Assembly (NCBI GenBank): GCA_009746045.1 | Contig: RPFO01000406.1 | Coordinates: 1,718,030-1,782,029 of the forward strand | Reading direction: 5' to 3' | Origin: Mesostigma viride | Taxonomy: Eukaryota; Streptophyta; Mesostigmatophyceae; Mesostigmatales; Mesostigmataceae | Length of the DNA stretch: 64,000 nucleotides | Shown here: one piece after another, positions 1 to 12,100 of the stretch | Layout: every line of letters begins with the position of its first letter | How positions within the stretch are numbered: position 1 is the stretch's first letter | Notes under the pieces: model-generated | The model's database searches: none | What the model was told of the DNA's origin: nothing | Seen by the model: only the letters and a program-made list of their open reading frames with translations | Made by a program: the position numbers and the translations under genes

Positions 1-1782
1 CACATCACACCCATGCAAGCAACAACAAGACCGCGAGATGAACCCACATCACATCCATGCAAGCAACAACAAGACCGCGAGATGAACCCACATCACATCC
101 ATGCAAGCAACAACAAGACCGCGAGATGAACCCACATCACACCCATGCAAGCAACAACAAGACCGCGAGATGAACCCACATCACATCCATGCAAGCAACA
201 ACAAGACCGCGAGATGAACCCACATCACATCCATGCAAGCAACAACAAGACCGCGAGATGAACCCACATCACATCCATGCAAGCAACAACAAGACCGCGA
301 GATGAACCCACATCACACCCATGCAAGCAACAACAAGACCGCGAGATGAACCCACATCACACCCATGCAAGCAACAACAAGACCGCGAGATGAACCCACA
401 TCACATCCATGCAAGCAACAACAAGACCGCGAGATGAACCCACATCACACCCATGCAAGCAACAACAAGACCGCGAGATGAACCCACATCACATCCATGC
501 AAGCAACAACAAGACCGCGAGATGAACCCACATCACACCCATGCAAGCAACAACAAGACCGCGAGATGAACCCACATCACATCCATGCAAGCAACAACAA
601 GACCGCGAGATGAACCCACATCACACCCATGCAAGCAACAACAAGACCGCGAGATGAACCCACATCACATCCATGCAAGCAACAACAAGACCGCGAGATG
701 AACCCACATCACATCCATGCAAGCAACAACAAGACCGCGAGATGAACCCACATCACATCCATGCAAGCAACAACAAGACCGCGAGATGAACCCACATCAC
801 ATCCATGCAAGCAAGAACAAGACCGCGAGATGAACCCACATCACACCCATGCAAGCAACAACAAGACCGCGAGATGAACCCACATCACATCCATGCAAGC
901 AACAACAAGACCGCGAGATGAACCCACATCACACCCATGCAAGCAACAACAAGACCGCGAGATGAACCCACATCACATCCATGCAAGCAACAACAAGACC
1001 GCGAGATGAACCCACATCACATCCATGCAAGCAACAACAAGACCGCGAGATGAACCCACATCACACCCATGCAAGCAACAACAAGACCGCGAGATGAACC
1101 CACATCACATCCATGCAAGCAACAACAAGACCGCGAGATGAACCCACATCACACCCATGCAAGCAACAACAAGACCGCGAGATGAACCCACATCACACCC
1201 ATGCAAGCAACAACAAGACCGCGAGATGAACCCACATCACATCCATGCAAGCAACAACAAGACCGCGAGATGAACCCACATCACATCCATGCAAGCAACA
1301 ACAAGACCGCGAGATGAACCCACATCACACCCATGCAAGCAACAACAAGACCGCGAGATGAACCCACATCACATCCATGCAAGCAACAACAAGACCGCGA
1401 GATGAACCCACATCACACCCATGCAAGCAACAACAAGACCGCGAGATGAACCCACATCACATCCATGCAAGCAACAACAAGACCGCGAGATGAACCCACA
1501 TCACATCCATGCAAGCAACAACAAGACCGCGAGATGAACCCACATCACACCCATGCAAGCAACAACAAGACCGCGAGATGAACCCACATCACATCCATGC
1601 AAGCAACAACAAGACCGCGAGATGAACCCACATCACATCCATGCAAGCAACAACAAGACCGCGAGATGAACCCACATCACATCCATGCAAGCAACAACAA
1701 GACCGCGAGATGAACCCACATCACATCCATGCAAGCAACAACAAGACCGCGAGATGAACCCACATCACACCCATGCAAGCAA
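1..1782. repeat. 44-bp minisatellite, about 40 copies
   Basis: A head-to-tail array with a period of exactly 44 bases, cut by the left edge of the window and ending in a partial copy at about 1782. Copies are almost identical. The main variation is C or T at unit position 10 (acaccc versus acatcc); one copy near 811 has a further change (aagaac). Because 44 is not a multiple of three the array cannot keep one reading frame, so it is not a coding repeat. Confidence 0.97.
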
Positions 1783-2210
1783 TAACGACCCCCCACATAG
1801 CAGATGCTCAAAATGAATACCGCCTGGAATGTGCACACCGCCACACCCGTCATGCGGGCAACGGACCCCTCGACGTGGAGCCGCAAAGGATGAAGCAGCA
1901 AAGGAAACGGGGTCGCCTCCGCCGTGCATTGAAGGGGAAAAGAGGGCGCCTGCCACCATTCCCTCGGGCAGCAAGAGCGAGCTCAGGTGTTTCCCTGAGC
2001 CTACCTTGCATAGCGGGCAGTCCTGGCTAGACGGCCATTTGGCAATAGACCCAGAGTGTTGGGTAGGGGCTGTCCCACCCGTTTGTTGCTAGACGCCATC
2101 AACACCCTGCCCAAACAAACTTAAAAACACCGCCACAGGTGGCATGCTTCATTTATCTTCTTATACCTCGGCAAGCAGTGCCCATGGTGACACACGGGCG
2201 CGGGTGCGCG
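1783..2210. other. no recognised gene
   Basis: Unique sequence between the minisatellite and a 79-bp tandem duplication. Two short plus-strand open frames run out of the minisatellite but show no family signature. Nothing else is seen. Confidence 0.5.
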
Positions 2211-2381
2211 TACTGTTGGCCCCCAAGATGAAAGGTGCGCTAGATTGGCATTAAACAATCTTATTTGAGTTATGACATGCATGTCTTGTTACTGTTGGCC
2301 CCCAAGATGCAAGGTGCGCTAGATTGGCATTAAACAATCTTATTTGAGTTATGACATGCATGTCTTGTTACTGTTGGCCCC
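2211..2381. repeat. 79-bp tandem duplication
   Basis: The segment starting tactgttggc recurs at 2211, 2290 and, truncated, 2369, a constant step of 79 bases. The two full copies differ at very few positions, so the duplication is recent. It lies downstream of the last resolved CCDC93 exon. Confidence 0.9.
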
Positions 2382-2399
2382 CAACAGGGACAGGAACAA

Positions 2400-3069
2400 A
2401 TATGCAGGGTAGATGCCCATCTTGAATAGCTACACACGGTGGAGATAGACCTTACATACATGCACTTTACAAAGAGACGCGGCGAATATAGACCTTCCAT
2501 AGATACACGGTAAAGCCCTGGACAGTGCACAGATTCATTAGGTCAGAATCAGTAGAGGAGATTTAGCAGGCTTTTTAGATTCACTAGTTTTTTTTCCACG
2601 AGGATGCTGCCAGGTGGGGGGGCAGGGGTACTCGGGCGGTGAGCAAGTACGTGCGTGCATGAACCGCAACTATCACATGCCCTGCACACATGACAGACAC
2701 ACATGTTGCGCATAGAAGGTTGCAGATCTCTTCGATGAACGCCAACAGGCTATACTTTTGGCCATACTCAACTGGTCACATTTACTGGCCATGGCTACCT
2801 CCAAAAGATCGAGTGCCTTCACTCCGCTCACAGTGATCCCCTTGGAAGGGAATAAACACGCGCTGCCATCTGCGTCCACACAAGTACCGGGACCCAGAAG
2901 ATGCCACACAAGCCACCTCACCTGTCTCGAGCCCCCCCCCCAAAACTGTGGACCTATTCTCTAGTACAGACACCCATGAAGAGCTGGACCGGCAGGGTAC
3001 AGGGACAAGTATGGCACCCTGGCTAGGCCGGGATAGGGGTTCCCTCATTTTCACCCGTGCACGGCTCAC
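2400..3069 (-). other. region that should hold the CCDC93 C-terminus
   Basis: Downstream of the last confident CCDC93 exon on the minus strand. The family still needs about 50 residues of coiled coil here. One weak candidate is an exon starting at 2771 after a gtgaccag acceptor and open to about 2539; its first residues (QKYSLLAFIEEI) faintly resemble the family's C-terminal helix. Splice phase and similarity are not good enough to call it. Confidence 0.25.
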
Positions 3070-3153
3070 CTGTCGCACGCCCGCCGCGACGCCCTTCATG
3101 CTGTCCACAAACGCCTGCCGCGTCTCCACGGGTGACAACCGGATCTTCTCATA
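3070..3153 (-). CDS. CCDC93: CCDC93 exon 14 (last resolved)
   Basis: 84 bases, phase 0 at both ends, acceptor catggcag, donor gtgagc. [14 protein letters not shown] and GVAAGVRQ align with the family's SPAARDQFLRQM and EGIKQ. At least one further exon must follow. Confidence 0.85.
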
Positions 3154-6100
3154 CTGCCATGTGGCATGCACGCAGCGCACATGGGTATGGGAAGGCATGC
3201 ACGCAGCGCACATGGGTATGGGAAGGCATGCACGCAGCGCACATGGGTATGGGAAGGCATGCACGCATGCAGCGGGCATGCACTATTGCCTCATGAGAAA
3301 ACAATAGGGATGCAAGCAGCGTACAACTGCACGCGAGAGGCCGTCTGTGCTATTATACATTAAATGTGACCGAGCCATGAGGTAGGGCATAAGCAGAGCC
3401 ATTGTGCAACGTGCCATCCCAGTTTAGCCATACTTATGCCGCCCTGATCAAGCATGCTGTTTCCGGCCCCACCGTCTAGGTCATCTAGTCGCTCTACACG
3501 TAAGCCAGCCATAATCTCAATGCACAAGGATACACATTTCCATCACCATTCATATTCATCATCCTGAACGACTCGAACACGCGGACAAGATAACGGCAGG
3601 CTCGAGCTACCATGGTCCGGATTCTCCCGATTTCTGGCCTGCGCTGGTTGTCTCCTTGATAATACATTGTTACAACATACCAAGTCCCAGAGCGATGTGC
3701 ATCCCTCCCATGTGACCTGCTGAAGCTATGCATGGGGGCAATGGAAAAGGAATACCGTTGCCATAGCAAGGCATTTCCACTGCCGGTGGATGCAGCGGGG
3801 TTTACGTGGCGCACCCATGGTCAAGTGTAAGAGCTGGGCATTTGAAAGGGCCGGATGCCACGCCAGCACGCCCACACGCAACATGCTGGCACCGGCCCAT
3901 TGGTGGGATCTGCGTGCACGTGCACAGTTGGGCACGTACAGCTGGGCACCGCGTCCTACACCATTCATCCATCGTCGATTAGGGCATGGATGTCACACTG
4001 TGTCCTGCTGTGCCGCAGCAACAAGACAGCACAGGTCACTATAAAGGTGGAGGTCACTCGAGCCCTCTGATATGGTAAACATAGCCACATTGCATGCAGC
4101 AATATTGTAATTGCTGATGCTATTGCGGATGCCAGTGCACACGCTACTGCTGGTGCGGAGTAACATTTTTCGAGATCCAACCCTCTTTAAAATGGCTTAA
4201 AATGGAAGCCGTAGGGAAAGACCATGTCTTGCCGTAAGTACTAGCAGGACCAACATTTTCCACATCCACCCCCCTTCTTTAAAGGGGCTGCCTTGCAAAG
4301 CCGTAGAACTGCTGTTTCTCTCGTTCTGAGCGAATGCAACCTCAGTCCACCTAGCAACGTCAGAAGCGTTGCTCGCATGCGGGGCCCCCAGCCTCCCCTC
4401 CTGCCAGCCCTCCTCCACTGGTCCCCCCCCACCATCCGCGGCGTGTCCCCCACCACCTGGTCATACATCACCATTCACAGTTCGCGGCGTGCAAGATCTC
4501 ACCTGGTCATGAAAAAAAGTGAGCAACAAGCAGCCGTCACCTGGTCATGGATGGAGTTGAGCAGCGACACCTCCTTGGTGAGGAACTCCTTGACCTTGGA
4601 CAGCGTGTTGAACGTGGCAAAGTACTTGCGCTCCTCGGCCAGCTTGGACTGGGGGGGAGAGGGGAAGTGGGGGAAGATCGGGAAGAGGTGGGTTGGCAAT
4701 TGGGGGTGGATGGGGGGTGGATGGGGGGTGGATGGGTATAGGGGGGACGGAGGCGGGTAGGGGGAGGAAAGTGGGGGAAGGGAGGCGAGGGCGCACCGCG
4801 AAGGACACAGGGCAGCATCGTGGCAGGTGATGGGTGAGGATGGTGTGCGAGTAAGGGTGGTCAGGCACGTTCTGCCAGGCATACACAATCGCAAAGTGAC
4901 ATGAGAGGAGGTAGTCACAAGCCATCAATTAACAAACAATGCCTACGTTGTGGTGCAGCCTAGTTGTACGTACTCAGATTAACTCAATTTTCCACTGCCG
5001 ACGTCACGTGTGCGTGAAAATGAGGAATGATGACGTCAGCAACCATTCCCCATGCTCCATGCCCCAACATGCACGCAGGCAACTCCAAGACAAACTGCCC
5101 TCCTGACCAGTCTGCGTGTGCCACGGCCTGGCTCCAATAAATTAAGGACTGCGCTGCCCCTAGACCCTACATTTGTCCCATTCCCCGCCAAGGGCCTGCC
5201 ATCTGCCGTGTTGGATCGCGCCCAACCTTGTAGCCTGCCGAAAACTGCCATCAACGCTCGCGATGTCTCCCTGCAGGTTGTGCTACTGAGAGGTGACCCC
5301 TGAGGCTGCGGACGCACAACTAGGCGACCGTATATCACCATTCTAAGCAGAACGGTTAACATGGAGACACCCGCGCGAAGGATTGAGATGATATTGACAA
5401 TTTACACTAGGCACTATACACAAATGGATTTGGTCGGTATCCCCCACGTGCGGGGGCAGGCGTGCCATGTCGGACAACGGCCCCTGGACATGGACACTTG
5501 CATGCGGCCCGGTGCCTACCCTGCTAACGCTATCCACCCACCTCCACCTGGTCACCCAAGTCTTCGAAGCGTTTCTCGTACCTGCAACGACGTTTGATGC
5601 GGTCAAAGGTGTGTCACCCACAGCGTCAGCCATAGCAACCAGCCAAACATCCGATGAAACTGGCAGGGCATGGAAATCACAAGCAAGGCAAGGTGGGCAG
5701 TTCTTGCGTAAAACTGCCTTCAAAGTAGTCGTTGCCCTGGTTACAGAGGTCACAGATACCGTTGCAGGGGCACAGGGTTTCTGAGTTCACAGATAAGACT
5801 AGTAGGAAACGATGGGCAGGCCCCCACTATAAGTTTTATACATGGTCCTATCACTGTGTAATGACGAGTCGAACCATGAACTTTTCTGGGAGGAGTTCAT
5901 AATGACGAGTAACTTGGGTAGTGTGGATGGTTCAAGACACACCTTGCCTTACCACATGCTTCTTGCCTGCCTCATTCGCACCTATGTCCTAAATTACAGT
6001 ACAAAACTGCATTTACATTGACCATACGTTGCTATACTATCATCCTCAATGAAGCAACCAACCAGGCCACCGGCCGTATGGGCAACCGACTCATCTATCC

Positions 6101-9100
6101 TACCACGCAGTGCCTGGCCTTCCCCACCCCCACCCCCAAACCCCCACCCCCACCCCCACCCCCACCCCTACCCACCCACCCACCCACCCACCCACCCACC
6201 CACCCACCCACCCACCCACCCACCCACCCACCCACCCACCCACCCACCCACCCACCCACCCACCCACCCACCCACCCCCCCCCCCGCCCGCCCGCCCGCC
6301 CGCCCCGCCCGCCCGCCCCCGCCCGCCCGCCCGCCCGCCCGCCGCGCCGCCCGCCCGCTTGCCCGCCCGCCCGCCCGCCCGCCAGCCCGCCCGCCCGCCC
6401 GCCCGCCGCCCGCCTGCCCGCCCATCCACCCACACCACATGATCCCCCTCCCCTTCCGTGCCATCCACTCCCCATCCCCTCACAGCACCAGCTCCCCTGT
6501 CTACCTCTACCCGAAGCCAACAAAATATAGCAAAGATTGTGCCCATTTGAAACCTCCTTTATCCCCCAGTGCCCCCCAACCACTCACTGCACCAGCTCCG
6601 CGCGCGTCGGTATCTCATCCAATCGACGACGCAGCATCGCGACTGCTCGGTTCCGGAATGCCAGCAGCTGTCGCGTGTCACCGCCGCGTGGCACGCCACG
6701 CCACGTCGTATGCCATACGCCACGCCATGCCAGATTGTAAATAACAGGCATCCATGAGTGCATGTGAGTCCATGAGTGCCCATGGCATGCAGGTACCCGC
6801 TGGGTTACGTCTGTGAGCCACCACTTGGCCTCATGCAGAAGAGGAGAATGGCGAGCATGCAATTCTTGTTCCGGGTGATGATGAAATTGCTGAGCTTCGC
6901 TCATTTTATATATGACGCGTGGACGGGCTCAAAGGGGACCGACCTGCCGTAGGTAGCGTAAGACTAGCGCTTGTCACGAGGGTACTGCACCGGCCGGCCC
7001 TTTTTGTGCCGAGGCTGAGTGTGGTTCCGGAGTGCAGGCCTAGGTAGCTTCTAACGTACGTCACTAGACCTTGTTACCTGCGCCAGCTGCCAGGCGTGGC
7101 GCAACTGTGATTGGCAGTCAGTACACCTTGTACCTGCGCCAGCCGGCAGGCCTGCGTGGCGCAATGTGAATGATAGTCAGTACTTAGAGTGGTGTAGGGG
7201 ACGTAGGGAGGCCTCTTTTCAGCTTCGCAACTTGATCCCAGCATTTGCTGGCAAGGTCGGCTGGCCGCTATGGCGGCTGCGCTGAATGTAAGACGATGCT
7301 ATCGGCCTCTCTGGGCGTGGAGAGGCCTGGAATAAATTTCTTTATGTTCTCCACCAACCGTTACAGGCCACGGTAATGGTTGTTGGGTGGGGGGCTCTAC
7401 GATTTGAGTAAAAGGGTGTGATTTCCGGCGCTGGGCCCACTGACGATTCCCCTCTACCCCTGGGTGCGGCAAGCAGCTTCCTGACACTGGGGAAGCTGCG
7501 TTTTTAGTCGGACAACGTCAGGGAAGGAGCCATACAGGCCAGGGCCAGCGGCTACGGTGGAAAAATCACAGGTGGAGGCGAATCTGCCTTAAACGTGGGG
7601 ATGGCTAGCGCGGGGTGCCAGGGTAGCCCATAACTGCCAGGAGCCTGACAGCGGACCCGATCTTTCGGCCTGTGGCCAGACGGGAGTTTCGGGGAGGATG
7701 CGGGGCTGGAGCAAATCTTGGTGGGAGGAGCGCGCTCTTCATCATTGCCCAGTTTTTCAGCAAAGAATGTTCGCCTGGCGGGCTGAAATTCTGGCTGTTT
7801 TACGCCTTGTTTTTATCCTGTATGATGCATTATAGGAAAAGCAATAAAGAGTTCGGTTCAGCCAGGGGGGCATATCTATGCCATAAAAAATTTCCTACAA
7901 CAACACAAGCCCTGGTCAGGGCCTTGGCTAAGCAGTTTCCAAGCCAAGGCCTTGGTAGGGTAGAGGGCCTATCGCCACAAAGGTTTCAATGCCGGGAAAT
8001 CCCAGCCTCGGGGGTGGGGCTGGTGATGGGTCCTGGGCTTGTGAGAGACGGTCCGGGGGCGTAAGGCCTAATGAGCAGCCGCTGGAAACCGCCCCCCTAA
8101 CGGGGGGAACGACATGGGTGCCGCCCTGCGTCCGCCGGGAAACCGTAGCGGCCACACGGGGGCGGCAGTACAGCCGTGGCAGCGTGCGGGAGGGGGCCAT
8201 GGGCGGAAAGAAACTCGGCACCAAGGTTGGCGACAGCCTTGGTGGCCAGGAAGGAGGTGTGGGGGCAACACCTTGTGTTCGAGTATGCTGGGCCCCCAGC
8301 ATGGTGCTACAATAACCAACTTGATAATGATGTGCACTGAGTTTGAAGGTGTGGTATAGGCTGTCCGTATAAAGCCTAGCACACAAAAATGTAAAATAAA
8401 TGTTTCTCTTGGTGGGAAGGAACTCCAATGGACCAAAAACAAGAAATGTATTTGCTGAGCTTCGCTCATTTTATATATGACGCGTGGACGGGCTCAAAGG
8501 GGACCGACCTGCCGTAGGTAGCGTAAGACTAGCGCTTGTCACGAGGGTACTGCACCGGCCGGCCCTTTTTGTGCCGAGGCTGAGTGTGGTTCCGGAGTGC
8601 AGGCCTAGGTAGCTTCTAACGTACGTCACTAGACCTTGTTACCTGCGCCAGCCGCCAGGCGTGGCGCAACTGTGATTGGCAGTCAGTACACCTTGTACCT
8701 GCGCCAGCCGGCAGGCCTGCGTGGCGCAATGTGAATGATAGTCAGTACTTAGAGTGGTGTAGGGGACGTAGGGAGGCCTCTTTTCAGCTCCCACCCACCC
8801 ACCCACGCTGCTAAGCGGGGCAACACCTTGTGTTCGAGTATGCTGGGCCCCCAGCATGGTGCTACAATAACCAACTTGATAATGATGTGCACTGAGTTTG
8901 AAGGTGTGGTATAGGCTGTCCGTATGTAAAGCCTACGTACGTACGTACGTAAAGCCTAGCACACAAAAATGTAAAATAAATGTTTCTCTTGGTGGGAAGG
9001 AACTCCAATGGACCAAAAACAAGAAATGTATGGGTGTGTGGACTCGTGTGTGTGCACAGCCAGCGCGGCATGTTGCGGGCCATCCAATAAGCGTGCCAAC

Positions 9101-12100
9101 AGCGTGCCAACTGCGTGCCAACTGCGTGCCAACAGCGTGCCAACGATCTGGTCTGTGCTCCTGGGCGTGTGCGTGGATGTTGCCAACACGGCAAAGCATG
9201 GGCAAGGGGGCTGGGGCATGCATGTTCTTCCCCTGTGTAGGTTCAAAGACCCCCCCCGACCCCCCCCGACCCCACCCCAGGCCCCACGACACGCGACCCC
9301 TTCCGCAAAGTGTGGTCGTGTTGACAAAAAAAAGCAGGCGAGTGCGTCACGCAGGTAACAATCAAGGAACCCTTAGCCCCTGTACACAACGACAAAAAGG
9401 GAAGGCGCCCTCTCACTAGCTCCCACTAGCTTCTCTCTTTTTTGCCAGCGGGCACGCCACTCTCTGCATCATGGTGCAGGCCCGACTGAGGGTGCACAAA
9501 AGACCGTGCATCGGCGGACACAGGGTCAATGCTTTCGTACGTAGTGCCCCCAAACTTGCTCTTAGGAACTGGAAAGGTCAGCGGTCTGACATCATTCCAA
9601 GCTGTCACGTTCAAGCCATGGCGCCACCTCCAGAGACGACTTCCAAAGGCGGGTGTGAGACAGCCAAGATTTGAAGGCCTCTCCTAGGGCTTCAGGGTGT
9701 TGAGGGGCTTGAGGGGCATGAGGGGCTTGAGGGGGTTGAGGGGGTTGAGGGGGATGAGGGGGTTGAGGGGGTTGAGGGGCATACTCAGGGTGGACTCACA
9801 GCACCCCTAGTCTGGTTATGACAAATAATGAAAGAGCGGTTGCCCGCCCCTCTGCCAACCGAGATGTGCCCCACCGAGCGCCAGTATCGGCCACTCACCG
9901 CCTGCTGCTGCCCCAACTGCTGCTGCGCGTGTGCCAGCAACTCCTCCGCCTCGCATTCCTGCGCGGACTGGTCGGGGGACACCCCGTTCTGCACGCGCTG
10001 CTCCCAGTCGGAGATCTCTTGCCGCAGTGCTGCGCGCTGCTGCTTGCACCGCGCCTTGAAGTCGAGCTTCTCCTGCTCCAGAGACTGTGTGAGAAGGGGG
10101 GAGGCAGGGGCGGAGGGGGGGAAGGACAGCCAACAGTCGCCGACTGGACACCAAACCAATCAGGCACGTTCCCAGGTAGGGTCCAGCGAAGGGATACGCC
10201 AGGGGCTTAAGAACCGCTGCTGACAACATCGGTAGTGATCACAATACAAAATCATGCGCAAATGGTACGGAGCCTGTACCCATGACCCATTTATTGCGGC
10301 CCATGAAACCGAAAACAGTCTATTGAAATTCACAATCGCAATCAAAAAGGTTTGATCCTGTCCATGCAGGCGTTGGCATCTTGCAGCATGGGCACACGGC
10401 CATAAGGACAGCCGCACGTCGTGGGCGCATGTACCGCCTTGGACAAAAAAGATGCTGCTCAGGGCATCCAGCTAGGGCATCCAGCTAGGGCAGGGTGTAC
10501 CAGCTTGCGCCAACAGAGAGGGTGGTTTTACCGGATGCATCCGTAGGCCAAGAGCACTTCCACCAGCATGTTGCAGCATCCTACCAGTGCTTGTTTGATG
10601 CAATTACTACAAATCAAAAGTAACCATATTAGTTTGAAAAGGTGTCATGCGCCTCCTGCGTTTGCTGTGGGGGAGGGGGGCTGGAAGCTGAGGCGCCACC
10701 GGCAGCTTGCTGCGCAATAACTACAGCGGTAGAGTATTAACAAAGATGATAGCGACTATATCCGTAGGACAGCGCACGTACCTGCTGCGCCTCCACCAGT
10801 CGCTCCAGTCGCGCCACCGCGTCCGCCAGCAGCGGTGATGCCGCCGTCTTTGAACGCAGTTCCGCCATCTCCTCGTGGATGCGTGCTGCATGCTCTTGCT
10901 GCACGCGCCCCCAACCACCCCCATTGCAACCACAAAGCCCCGCCCCCCCACTCCAACACACACAGAAAGGAGGACAGACCAATGAGCCAAAGCACCAGGC
11001 CCGATGTGAAGCAATGACCAAAGAGGGAGACGTTCTGGCGGTAAAGGCAACGTATGATATCGAGGCTGTGGTAGGGAAGTATGGATGGTGAACCATGGGT
11101 CAAGCCCACTTCTGAAGGGGCGCAAGAATCTTGCTGGAAAACATGTCCATGTACAAACAAGGCCCTCGTACCCCCTCCCCCCTACCACTTCGCCCTTTCC
11201 TGTTGCCCCTTCCCCCCTCTCCCTTCCCCCCTCTCCCTTTCCCCGTTCCCCCTTCCCCGTCCCCCCTTCCCGGTTCCCCTTCCCCCCCCCCCTTCCCCCT
11301 CCCCCTCCCCCTCCCCCTCCCCCTCCCCCCTCCCCTCCCCCCCTCCCCCTCCCCCTCCCCCTCCCCCCTCCCCCTCCCCCCTCCCCCTCCCCCTCCCCCC
11401 TCCCCCTCCCCCTCCCCCTCCCCCCTCCCCTCCCCCCTCCCCCTCCCCCTCCCCCTCCTTCCCCTCCCCCTCCCCCTCCCCCCCCTCCCCTCCTTCCCCC
11501 TTCCCCTTCCCCCTTCCCCTTCCCCTTCCCTTCCCCTTCCCCCTTCCCCTTCCCCCTTCCCCCTTCCCCCCCCCTTCCCCCTTCCCCCTTCCCCCTTCCC
11601 CCTTCCCCTTCCCCCTTCCCCCATCCCCCATCCCCCACCCCCATCCCCCACCCCCATCCCCCACCCCCATCCCCACCCCCGATCCCCCAATCCCCCTCCT
11701 CCCACCCCCCACCCCCTGTCTGTATGCGTGTACCTCTTGGCGCAGCGCCGCATTCAACTGGTCGAGCTGGTGCAAGCAAACGTCCCTCTCTGCTCCCAGA
11801 GCGTCCCGTCTCGCTTCCAACTCCTTGGCCGTCTGCGTCAGCTGGGTCACCTGCGACAAACGCGAGGCGCAGACCAGCAGGCCACCAATCGCCACCGGGA
11901 CGTGAACCAAAGCACCACATCACGCACGCATGTCACCCGCCTGATGTGCCGCCCGTCAGACAGGTCGCGGTGGTCGGTGTCCCCAGGCCAGCCGCAGTAT
12001 CGTCATCACATGCTGCGCTCAGACTTACATGCTCACCGCCCACAGGTGGTATGGTTTACACTTTCCAGCCTCTCACGGCATGCACGCTGCCTGGTTGCTT

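Noticed and set aside
1-1782. CRISPR array
   Set aside because: Units are contiguous with no spacers, and the host is eukaryotic; it is a minisatellite.
2782-3279. 165-codon minus-strand frame as a single gene
   Set aside because: Only 3070-3153 matches CCDC93; the rest covers the 31-bp repeats and intron sequence after a good gtgagc donor.
6018-6744. Pro-Thr-His and Gly-Trp-Val frames
   Set aside because: Artefacts of (CCCA)n and (CCCG)n repeats; the true exon 11 is a small part at the right edge on the minus strand.
7672-8064. 130-codon frame inside the duplicated A-B element
   Set aside because: No recognised domain, absent from the second copy and located in a CCDC93 intron; not supported as a gene.
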